Below the pieces are notes generated by a model. It did no database searches. It worked only from the letters and a program-made list of their open reading frames with translations, and was not told where the DNA came from. Shown piece after piece: positions 8,743-16,076 of a stretch of DNA of 25,065 bases (within the stretch, counting starts at the first letter, position 1; every line of letters starts with the position of its first letter). The translations under genes were made by a program, and so were the position numbers. Source of the stretch: an uncultured Eubacterium sp. (GTDB lineage Bacteria; Bacillota; Clostridia; Lachnospirales; Lachnospiraceae); NCBI GenBank assembly GCA_910585745.1, contig CAJUFM010000038.1:1-25065 (forward strand), read 5' to 3'.

Positions 8743-9374
8743 TTGCATTCCTCCCGTCCCTGTGCCGCCTCTTTTGAATATACACAGCCACAATAATTCT
8801 GCCGGTATAAATGATATTCCCTGGAGAGCTCGATGCTTCTCTTGTACCCGTTTTTCTTCTTAAAATCCGATGGCAGATAGGCAATGCCATATTCTTCCGC
8901 CAGCCTCTCCCCGATCTCCATCAGCTTGTCCGCATTTTTATGGGGACTGATAGATAATGTGGTGCAGAAATAATCAGCTCCCTCTTTTACTGCCATTTCA
9001 GCTGTCTTTCGGAGCCGCATATCATAGCATCGGAAACAACGTCTTCCACACTCCGGCTCCTTCTCAAGTCCTTCTGCCATCTCAAAAAACAGTCGGCTGT
9101 CGTAATCCCCGTCCAACAGCTGCACAGAATTGGGATAATGGTTCTCTTCCACGAGCCGGATCAGCTCTGCCTTTCTTTTTTTGTATTCTTCCGGCTCAGT
9201 GATGTTCGGATTATAAAAATAAAGGATGATGTCGAAATAAGCAGAGAGGTATTCCAGTACATAACTGCTGCAGGGAGCACAGCAGCAGTGCAGAAATAAT
9301 GTCTTCTTTTGATTTTTCTTCACGATCTGTTCCAGTAATTGATCTAATTCTTTCTGATAATTTCTATGATTCAT
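8739..9374 (-). CDS. queH: Epoxyqueuosine reductase QueH
   Basis: 211 residues from the ATG at 9372-9374. A GTG four codons upstream is also in frame but lies inside the GAGAGGTGAGG ribosome site, so the ATG is preferred. The motif HCCCAPC (residues 29-35), the pair ECGRRCFRC and the C-terminal YCGC give the conserved cysteines of QueH (formerly DUF208), which binds an iron-sulfur cluster plus an adjacent iron. The enzyme performs the last step of queuosine tRNA modification, reducing epoxyqueuosine to queuosine, as a non-homologous replacement of QueG. Its TGA overlaps the apbE ATG by 4 nt. No other queuosine gene is in the window. Confidence 0.95.
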   Translation of the reverse strand: MNHRNYQKELDQLLEQIVKKNQKKTLFLHCCCAPCSSYVLEYLSAYFDIILYFYNPNITEPEEYKKRKAELIRLVEENHYPNSVQLLDGDYDSRLFFEMAEGLEKEPECGRRCFRCYDMRLRKTAEMAVKEGADYFCTTLSISPHKNADKLMEIGERLAEEYGIAYLPSDFKKKNGYKRSIELSREYHLYRQNYCGCVYSKEAAQGREECK

Positions 9375-9408
9375 CTCTAACCTCACCTCTCATATCGTGA
9401 CCACAGTC

Positions 9409-10251
9409 TCAGTCCGGTGCCTTCAGTCCGATCACCGCCGCCAGGTTTCCTCTTTTTCCTTTTGTATAACGGTGGGAAAACAACAGCTCCGGATGTTCGT
9501 TGGTACACAAGCCGCTGATAGCGATATGCTCCGGCTTCATGCCTGCTTCCCGCAGAATGATTTCATTGGCACGCCAGAGGTCCAGCTGATAATGGCCATT
9601 TTGTTTTTCCTCGTAGATCTGATTCCAGTCCCTTTTGTCAAAGACCTTTTGAAACTCCTCAATCACATCTTTGCTGACCTCATAACAGTTCTGGCAGATC
9701 GAGGGACCGATCACTGCCCGCAGATCTTCCGGCCGGGAGCCAAATTCCAGCTTCATCCGCTCTACCATCTTCTCCCCCATCCGCAAAACCGTGCCTCTCC
9801 ATCCGGAGTGGGCATTTCCCACCGCATGCCTCACCGGATCATAAAAGATCAACGGTACACAGTCTGCAAAAAAGGTCATCAGCATCACTCCCGGCTCATC
9901 GGTCACCAGACCGTCAGTCTCCCGGATGCGGCGGCTGTCCTCAAACACTTCCCCGGTATCCGCCTTCCCCACCCGGAGAATCTTCGTCTGGTGTACCTGA
10001 TCTGTCAGCACCAGCTGTTCCGGCTCATAGCCCAGCGCCTCCGCCAGCAGGCAATGATTCCTCTTCACATCCTCTGGCCGGTCTCCTCTTGTAAAGCTTA
10101 AGTTCATCGAAGCACAGTCACCACAGCTCACACCGCCCAGTCTGGTAGAAAAACCATGTACCACCGGATATCCATCAAACAGCGGAAACTGTAGATAAGG
10201 CGTCGGCTCTGCGTCAATATATTGTATATTTTCATTTGATCTAAATATCAT
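9409..10251 (-). CDS. pgeF: PgeF/YfiH family protein (multicopper-oxidase-like laccase domain)
   Basis: 280 residues, full length for the family. Diagnostic motifs: GFSTRLGGVS near the N-terminus, LTDQVHQTKI, FADCVPLIFYDP, HSGWRGTV, and GPSICQNCYEV. The His and Cys residues of these motifs form the metal-containing active site. Family members edit peptidoglycan precursors (PgeF) or act as purine nucleoside phosphorylases (YlmD/LACC1-like); which applies here is not decidable from sequence. AAAGGGG lies 5 nt upstream of the ATG. It is the first gene of the operon, 34 bp upstream of queH, and is divergent from the phospholipase C gene. Confidence 0.93.
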   Translation of the reverse strand: MIFRSNENIQYIDAEPTPYLQFPLFDGYPVVHGFSTRLGGVSCGDCASMNLSFTRGDRPEDVKRNHCLLAEALGYEPEQLVLTDQVHQTKILRVGKADTGEVFEDSRRIRETDGLVTDEPGVMLMTFFADCVPLIFYDPVRHAVGNAHSGWRGTVLRMGEKMVERMKLEFGSRPEDLRAVIGPSICQNCYEVSKDVIEEFQKVFDKRDWNQIYEEKQNGHYQLDLWRANEIILREAGMKPEHIAISGLCTNEHPELLFSHRYTKGKRGNLAAVIGLKAPD

Positions 10252-10271
10252 TTTTTCCCCTTTCTGATCAC

Positions 10272-10301
10272 TTGCATAACTTTCACAGAATATAGTATAC
10301 T
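10272..10301 (+). promoter_or_regulatory. Promoter of the zinc-dependent phospholipase C gene
   Basis: TTGCAT (10272-10277) and TATACT (10296-10301) are 18 bp apart in the 90-bp divergent intergenic region. The -10 lies in a palindromic AGTATACT, so the same element could serve the opposite pgeF promoter, though no good -35 is visible on that strand. Confidence 0.6.
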
Positions 10302-10341
10302 ACATTCATATAAGATTGAACAGAAAAATTGGAGGGATTTT

Positions 10342-11181
10342 ATGCCATCACTATACGCTCACCACTCCTTTGGAAAGGAAATTTACAAAAACCTTCCAGA
10401 GGATCTTAAGCAAATTATCCGAAAATACCCTAATGCTTTTAATGCCGGACTCCAGGGACCTGATTTCTTATTCTTCTATCGTCCCTTTATCAAATGCGGC
10501 CCCAACAAACTGGGACGCTCCCAGCACAGTCAGCCTTTTTGTGACTTTCTGGAGAGAGTCCGCCCAGTGATCCACAAAAAAGGGAAGGATTGTGGCGAAT
10601 ACGCCTATCTCCTCGGCTTTATCTGCCATTTTATGCTGGACAGCGAAAGCCATACCTATGTCAATAAAAAAGCGAAAGAACCCGGCTATAATCACCTCGT
10701 GATGGAAATTGAATTTGACCGGTATCTAATGAAGAAAGATGGCAGAAACCCACTTCTCTACCCCGCCTGGAAACATATTACCTGGGATAAAGATACGCTG
10801 GATGCAATCCACGGAATCTATGGCTTTTTTGAACTATCCAGGGATAAGATTAAAAAATCCCTGCGATCTATGTCCTTTATCAAATGGTTTTTTACCACGG
10901 GAAGAACCTTCCGCCGGTTATTTATCCGTCTCGGCATGTTCGTATCCTGTCACTATAAAAAACTAGAAGGACATATGATGGATCTGGTGCCCAAGGGAAA
11001 TGCAAAAGAAACAAACCGTATTCTGGATAAAATTTATCATAACACCCTGGGGATGTGCCTAAATATGATCCATCAGTTTGATTCAGTAATTCTCACAAAT
11101 TCCCCGTTCCACGAACGGTTTGGCACCAACTTTAAAAACAACGAAAAGATTGCAGACGAAAGCAGTCCCCAGGTATCCTGA
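10342..11181 (+). CDS. Zinc-dependent phospholipase C family protein
   Basis: 279 residues, preceded by TTGGAGGG 6 nt before the ATG. The N-terminal MPSLYAHHSFG, the GPDFLFF motif (Asp41), a central His (RSQHSQPF) and GFICHFMLDSESHTYV (His96, Asp100, His104), plus a later conserved Glu/His region (NHLVMEIEFD), match the metal-ligand pattern of the Zn_dep_PLC family. No signal peptide is visible, so a cytoplasmic protein is likely, unlike the secreted bacillus-type toxins of the family; its activity is unproven. Monocistronic: own promoter, then a strong terminator that includes the stop codon. Confidence 0.85.
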   Translation: MPSLYAHHSFGKEIYKNLPEDLKQIIRKYPNAFNAGLQGPDFLFFYRPFIKCGPNKLGRSQHSQPFCDFLERVRPVIHKKGKDCGEYAYLLGFICHFMLDSESHTYVNKKAKEPGYNHLVMEIEFDRYLMKKDGRNPLLYPAWKHITWDKDTLDAIHGIYGFFELSRDKIKKSLRSMSFIKWFFTTGRTFRRLFIRLGMFVSCHYKKLEGHMMDLVPKGNAKETNRILDKIYHNTLGMCLNMIHQFDSVILTNSPFHERFGTNFKNNEKIADESSPQVS

Positions 11182-11199
11182 AACCAGGATACCTGGGGA
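11166..11199 (+). terminator. Strong hairpin overlapping the stop codon of the phospholipase C gene
   Basis: A 15-bp perfect stem (TCCCCAGGTATCCTG against its complement) closes a 4-nt loop AAAC and is followed by GTTTAT. The TGA stop at 11179-11181 lies at the loop. The T-tract is short, so termination efficiency is uncertain. Confidence 0.75.
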
Positions 11200-11339
11200 G
11201 TTTATCCATACCAGAGCGCCTTCCGTAATGGAACCCCCGATATATTTCCATTTTTTTCTTAAAAATATCTCCTTCCATTATAACTTATTACTCATAAACT
11301 TACAATGGAATTCTCCATATCTGGCACCATTTTTACTCT

Positions 11340-11387
11340 AAAAAACATCGTTCCGTAATGATCCTGAAAAATCATCACAGAACGATG
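11340..11387 (-). terminator. Rho-independent terminator of the GH127 gene
   Basis: On the minus strand a 17-bp stem (CATCGTTCTGTGATGAT paired with ATCATTACGGAACGATG, two G-U pairs) with an 8-nt loop is followed directly by TTTTTT. The mismatches become wobble pairs only on this strand, which fixes its orientation toward the GH127 gene ending at 11414. Nothing else is evident in 11200-11339. Confidence 0.85.
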
Positions 11388-11413
11388 CTCCCTTTTTGAT
11401 CTAAGATATAACT

Positions 11414-14400
11414 TTACTTAATCTTAATCGTAATCGTTTTCTTTACTTTTTTAACCTTAGCTGTAACCTTTACTTTTCCTTTTTTCAAGGCCTTCAGTTT
11501 GGCTTTCTTACTACCTTTGCTTGTGATCTTAGCCAGCTTTTTCTTATTGACTGACCATTTCACTTTTCCAGAGACATTGGTAAGCTTAGCTGTCAATGTA
11601 ATGCTCTTACCCTTTTTAACAGTCTTCTTTGCTGTGATCTTGATCGAAGCTTTTTTCTTCTTCACCTTAGGAGTGGTAGTCGGCGGCACAGTAGCCGGCG
11701 GATTAACCGCAGGCGGATTAGTACCTGGTCCCTGAGGCGCTGGTGTTGGTGCTGGTGCTGGTGTTGGCACCGATGGTGCTTCCGCCTCCCGCTGAATCTT
11801 AACAGTATAATTCTTCATCGTCTCATGATCTTCCGCATATACCTTTAAGGATAATGTCGTCGTATCTGCTGTCAAAGTATATACCTGCGCTTTGGCATCA
11901 TTGATCAGCTCATCATTGACATAGACAAGTCCATATCTGTCCGCAATATCAAATTTAAGCTTCGTGCTCTCTGTATTCGCCGGCAAAGTCACCGTAAATT
12001 CTTCCCCATTCTGAGCCACAGTTCCATTGTTGCATGTAACTGCATTCAGAGAAGCATTATCGTTATAATTGATTGTCGTAAACAGACCACCTACCAGGCG
12101 GGCACTGTCCTCTGTAGCAGAAGCACTTTCAAACTTCAGAACAACTACCGTATAATCCTTGCCCTCTACTTGAATGTTCTTTATGCTATTTTTCAGGACA
12201 TCGGCAGGAATTTCAAAAGATTCCGAATAAAATGCCTCTTCTCCTGTATAGTTCAATGTCTTTTCTGCAATCACCGAATCTCCCACGGAGATCTTAATGG
12301 TCTTGCCATTATCTTCTTTGGCAAACTGGCAGAGAGCAAAATTCGTCTTTTCCTGATCCACGATCATATTATATGCGAAGAATCCTCCCGCCTTGGCAAG
12401 ACGTGTGCTTCCTCCGCCATCGATGGTTCCAGCTTCTGAATTAGTCTCTTCCAGCTGATGAAGGTCATCCGTTTCATACTGTCCGTAACCCGGCTGAATG
12501 GAGTCAATCTTACTAGCATTCAGTCTGCCCTTTTCTTTATTTTCCAGGATCTCTCCCTCGCCAGCCGTCTCAAAGGGGCTCTTAAAGTACCAGTAAATTC
12601 CATATCTCTCATCATTCAATGTGTTAAATGGAACAAAAGTCAGTGTCTCTCCAAAGAGCTCCTCTGCATCCGTACCTGTCAATTGAAAGGTAAGAGTATC
12701 CGCAGAGGTATCCCGTACAAGATAGGTATTGATATCCGCAATAAATTCATCCATCGTCAACATTTCCTGAATGGTCAGAGTTTCATTTCCAAAAACTGGA
12801 GAGGCGTCGGAAGTACCATACTGAATCCTAGCACTTTTAGATTCAGATCCCACTACTTTATAATATGGTGCTGATAAATCCACTCCGGCTCCTGTTGTCT
12901 CATCCATTTTTTCTGTTCCCAGTCTGGCTGCCAAAACCGTCGGACCGTATTTAAATCCATAGACCGTATTGTTATCTGGAAGGCCCACTGCCTTAACCTC
13001 CATGGGATACTTGATGGAAACCTCATCATTTTCTTTCCAGTCCCTGGTGATGGATATATAACCATTGGAACTGATCGCATCTTTTATCGTTTCCCCATTC
13101 ACTTTTACTGTCACCTTATCGCTGGCCCAATCAGGAACCCGCAGGGCAATGGAAACGTTAGAGGAAGCAGCACCATTTAACAGATGCATTTTGAAAGATG
13201 CTTCATCAGATTTTGTTACATCAGAATTTTGTGTGATCTCCAGATTTTTCTCACTCCACTTCACTTTAGAAGCCACATACTGATTTACAACCAGTGTGGA
13301 ATCGTTACGGAAGTAAATGCTGTCCCCCAGTTTTGTAAAGTTTTCCATACCACTTCCGGTACAGCACCAAAACATATTATTTGCAGGATCCGTATTTCCA
13401 AACACTTTGAAAAATCCCGTTGCCATCGGCAGGAAATAAGCAGCAGCCGCATTGTCATCTGCCTTTACTGCTCCCATGATGGAGTTACGGAGTGTGCTCT
13501 CATAGTAATCCGAGTATTTCTTCTCCCCGGTAAGCTTATACAGTTCACGTGATAATTTCAGCATGTTATGGGCACAACAGCTCTCGCAGTTTGTCGCGTT
13601 ACGGGTGCCATCCAGTTTAGCCTCATCACGAAAATGCTCCATCACGCTGACGCCACCTGTGATATAAGCATATTTATCTACTGCCAGGTCAAAGAATTTT
13701 TCAGCCCACTCCAGGTACTGTTCATCTCCCTCACCCAGCTCGTCTTGTGCCTTCAATACAGAATAACGTTTTAAGGCTCCCACAAACTTGGGGATCGTAG
13801 TGTTGGCATGCTTGCCGTTGAGTTTATTAGCTGCTCCGGATGTTACATCCGTAAAGAGGTCTGTCTGGTCAAACTTATGGGCACTTTCCAGATATCTCTC
13901 ATCCCCTGTATAATAATATAAATCATACAGACAATCGTTCATGCCGCCATATTCTGTCCATAAAACCTGGTTGTTTGTAGATTTACTCCACTTGCTGGCA
14001 CGGTTGTAGATCCAGTCACCAAGACCTTTGGCAACTTCCAGAGCCTCTTCATTTCCTGTGTATTTGTATGTATCCACCAGCCCTGTCAGCATCTTGTGCA
14101 TATTATACCATGGAACCCAGGTCTTGTTTTTCTTGTTTTCCTCTTTATCATTGCCATCCTTTATTTTCCCCTCGATTACATCAAACTGTCTTTCCACATT
14201 CTGGGGATCCAAAATCTGTGCGCCGAAGATAAATCCCGTACCAAGTTCGTCCTGGCACTCCTTCAGACCGGAGATCAGCGCCGCTGACTTCTCTTTCAGT
14301 TCCTCATCTCCCACAGCCCGGATCGCCTGGGCAGTTGCAGAAAGGTAGTGTCCAAAACTATGACCGCCAAGAAGACTGTCTTCCCAGCCCTTATACGGTT

Positions 14401-14953
14401 TTATACCTTTTGTGTCAACACCTGCCGTCTCACGGAAACGGGACAGCAGACGGTCGTTATCGAATTTTTTCAGGAATTCGATGTCTGACTGCTGTGCTGC
14501 CAGATAATAACTATCTGTGATCTCTACGTCATCCAGGTTAAACTGAGAAAGATCCTGCAAGGAACTCTCTGCCAGCACTTTTAGATCAAACTTTTTCTTA
14601 TATTGCAAATCACCCATAGAAACCGTTGCCTCCAATGTCACCTGTGCATCCGGCTGACCTGCCGCCGGTCTTGTCACTGTTCCGTCAGTAGAAATAGCAT
14701 CCTCCTGGGAAGAAGTCCAGGAAATACTGCTTCCATTCTCTCCCATTTCCGGCAGCGTAAGATTGGATGTAACCTGTTCTGATCTGAATTTCAGGGCACT
14801 TACATCTTGACTAAGCGCTGTTTTATTCTCATCCTTACTTTCTGCCTTTGAAACAGACGCCCCCGTCGGAGTTATGCACCCAAAGACCAGGGCACCACTG
14901 AGCAAAACTGCCATTCCCCGGTTCATCAGGCTTCGCCTTTTTTTCTGCATCAT
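11414..14953 (-). CDS. Secreted multidomain GH127-type beta-L-arabinofuranosidase
   Basis: 1179 residues. A signal peptide (1 to about 38), an atrophied bacterial Ig-like domain (about 48-127) and a GH127 (DUF1680) catalytic region (about 138-800) are seen. The zinc-binding Glu/Cys set of the family is intact: CESCC supplies Glu457 and Cys459, and MFWCCTGSG supplies Cys530 and Cys531, one of which is the nucleophile in characterised members; Glu439 (VMEHF) is the likely acid/base. A cadherin-like beta-sandwich follows (about 1000-1088), then a Pro-rich linker and a very Lys-rich Ig-like tail (about 1130-1179). The enzyme would release beta-L-arabinofuranose from plant arabinan or glycoproteins outside the cell. 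The start has GAGGAGG 5 nt upstream. Divergent from the AraC regulator, with which it shares a control region. The related families GH142 and GH146 cannot be fully excluded. Confidence 0.9.
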   Translation of the reverse strand: MMQKKRRSLMNRGMAVLLSGALVFGCITPTGASVSKAESKDENKTALSQDVSALKFRSEQVTSNLTLPEMGENGSSISWTSSQEDAISTDGTVTRPAAGQPDAQVTLEATVSMGDLQYKKKFDLKVLAESSLQDLSQFNLDDVEITDSYYLAAQQSDIEFLKKFDNDRLLSRFRETAGVDTKGIKPYKGWEDSLLGGHSFGHYLSATAQAIRAVGDEELKEKSAALISGLKECQDELGTGFIFGAQILDPQNVERQFDVIEGKIKDGNDKEENKKNKTWVPWYNMHKMLTGLVDTYKYTGNEEALEVAKGLGDWIYNRASKWSKSTNNQVLWTEYGGMNDCLYDLYYYTGDERYLESAHKFDQTDLFTDVTSGAANKLNGKHANTTIPKFVGALKRYSVLKAQDELGEGDEQYLEWAEKFFDLAVDKYAYITGGVSVMEHFRDEAKLDGTRNATNCESCCAHNMLKLSRELYKLTGEKKYSDYYESTLRNSIMGAVKADDNAAAAYFLPMATGFFKVFGNTDPANNMFWCCTGSGMENFTKLGDSIYFRNDSTLVVNQYVASKVKWSEKNLEITQNSDVTKSDEASFKMHLLNGAASSNVSIALRVPDWASDKVTVKVNGETIKDAISSNGYISITRDWKENDEVSIKYPMEVKAVGLPDNNTVYGFKYGPTVLAARLGTEKMDETTGAGVDLSAPYYKVVGSESKSARIQYGTSDASPVFGNETLTIQEMLTMDEFIADINTYLVRDTSADTLTFQLTGTDAEELFGETLTFVPFNTLNDERYGIYWYFKSPFETAGEGEILENKEKGRLNASKIDSIQPGYGQYETDDLHQLEETNSEAGTIDGGGSTRLAKAGGFFAYNMIVDQEKTNFALCQFAKEDNGKTIKISVGDSVIAEKTLNYTGEEAFYSESFEIPADVLKNSIKNIQVEGKDYTVVVLKFESASATEDSARLVGGLFTTINYNDNASLNAVTCNNGTVAQNGEEFTVTLPANTESTKLKFDIADRYGLVYVNDELINDAKAQVYTLTADTTTLSLKVYAEDHETMKNYTVKIQREAEAPSVPTPAPAPTPAPQGPGTNPPAVNPPATVPPTTTPKVKKKKASIKITAKKTVKKGKSITLTAKLTNVSGKVKWSVNKKKLAKITSKGSKKAKLKALKKGKVKVTAKVKKVKKTITIKIK

Positions 14954-15001
14954 ACCTACCTCCTCGTATTTTGGTATTTGTTAATATCTACTATGCCATA
15001 A

Positions 15002-15055
15002 AGTATAAAATTTGTAAATATCAAAAGGTAATATGGAGTGTCAAAAGGTAAGATG
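15002..15055 (-). promoter_or_regulatory. GH127 promoter with tandem AraC-type operator boxes
   Basis: A -10 TATACT lies at 15002-15007 on the minus strand, with no good -35. In its place are two direct repeats, TCAAAAGGTAA-T/G-ATG... at 15021-15035 and 15041-15055 (plus-strand reading), 14 of 15 bases identical and 20 bp apart. The nearer box covers the -35 region. This is the arrangement of an AraC-family activator at a class II promoter, so the neighbouring regulator is the probable ligand-dependent activator of the GH127 gene. Confidence 0.65.
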
Positions 15056-15080
15056 ATGAAAAAAAATCTTTATCTCAACC

Positions 15081-15108
15081 TTCCAATTCCGTTATTTTAT
15101 GGTAAAAT
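15081..15108 (+). promoter_or_regulatory. Possible promoter of the AraC-family gene
   Basis: TTCCAA (15081-15086) and TAAAAT (15103-15108) are 16 bp apart, about 45 bp before the start codon. The -35 is poor; the assignment is tentative. Confidence 0.35.
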
Positions 15109-15151
15109 AGTGTCAGGGTAAAAAGGTTATTGATCAGAAAGGAACTACGCC

Positions 15152-15967
15152 ATGGACGAATTAAAAATATCACTTTCCGCACAGATCCGTTACAAATTTT
15201 ATGGACTTTTTGAAGCCCCCTCCAGGGAGTGGGTGCATATGTCAAGAAATCTGGAAGAATTCCAGCTTATCCTTATGATAAAAGGAACCTTGTATATTGC
15301 CGATGAAAAAGAAAAATATATAGTATCAACTGGTGAATATCTGATCATGAAACCAGGTTTCCAATATGGCTACAAACCTTCCCAATGCTCCTTTTACTGG
15401 GTTCATTTTGACTGCCCCTTTATGAATGTTCCAAAAGAACAGATCATCTCCCTTCCCTGCCGGGGGAATATCAAAAACCTGGGACGCTTTCATGTCCTAT
15501 TTACACAACTGAATGATATTTATGTCACCTATGAAAACCAATGCGCGACGAATTTTTTTGCCACCAATATCCTGCTTGAATTATTTAACCAGGTTTCATC
15601 TAAAAATCCTATTCCCGCTTCAGCAGAGGACAAACTGCATAGGAATATTATTACTTATATTAAATGGAGCCGCGCCTACCGGGTAAAAGTTAAGGATCTG
15701 GCTGAACATTTTGGATATCATCCCAAGTATCTCTCCACCGTCTTCCGAAAAAAAGAAGGAGTTTCGTTAAAACAATACCTCATCGACCAGACCATGGAAT
15801 GTGCCAAGGAAGAGCTGTGTAATACCGAACGGAGCATCCTTTCCATCGCATTAAGCATGGGATTTAGTGACGGACAGGCCTTCTCCCATTCTTTCAAACA
15901 TGCCGTAGGGGTCACCCCCACAGAATACCGGAACAGCCATCGGTTTCTGGACAAAAACGATAACTGA
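15152..15967 (+). CDS. AraC-family transcriptional regulator
   Basis: 271 residues with AAAGGA 8 nt before the ATG. Residues about 10-110 form a cupin-type sugar-sensing domain (FQLILMIKGTLYIADEKEKY, GEYLIMKPGFQYGY). Residues about 165-265 form the double helix-turn-helix: VKDLAEHFGYHPKYLSTVFRK, and SILSIALSMGFSDGQAFSHSFKHAVGVTPTEYR. It lies between two secreted hemicellulases and diverges from the GH127 gene across a control region with AraC-type boxes. I infer that it responds to an arabinose- or xylose-containing saccharide and activates GH127; control of the GH30 gene is possible but no matching box is seen there. Confidence 0.93.
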   Translation: MDELKISLSAQIRYKFYGLFEAPSREWVHMSRNLEEFQLILMIKGTLYIADEKEKYIVSTGEYLIMKPGFQYGYKPSQCSFYWVHFDCPFMNVPKEQIISLPCRGNIKNLGRFHVLFTQLNDIYVTYENQCATNFFATNILLELFNQVSSKNPIPASAEDKLHRNIITYIKWSRAYRVKVKDLAEHFGYHPKYLSTVFRKKEGVSLKQYLIDQTMECAKEELCNTERSILSIALSMGFSDGQAFSHSFKHAVGVTPTEYRNSHRFLDKNDN

Positions 15968-15980
15968 ACTAATAGAATTC

Positions 15981-16030
15981 AAGAAGGTGTCCCCAAAGCC
16001 ATATCATGGTTTTGGGGACACCTTCTTTTA
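15981..16030 (+). terminator. Rho-independent terminator of the AraC-family gene
   Basis: A 17-bp perfect stem (AAGAAGGTGTCCCCAAA and its complement), extendable into the 13-nt loop, is followed by TTATTTG after the stem's own terminal Ts. It lies 13 bp past the araC stop and also faces the 3' end of the convergent GH30 gene at 16077, so it may work in both directions. Confidence 0.85.
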
Positions 16031-16076
16031 TTTGTATCAATCTGCGTCACTAAAAACGCATATAGTATCTAAGTTA

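Noticed and set aside
8743..8793. 17-codon N-terminal extension of ApbE
   Set aside because: It would precede the signal sequence with no ribosome site, whereas the ATG at 8742 has GGGAGG and yields a standard lipoprotein signal.
10252..10341. preQ1 riboswitch upstream of the queH operon
   Set aside because: The 90-bp gap holds a plus-strand promoter and ribosome site and shows no pseudoknot-like C-rich/A-rich pattern on the minus strand.
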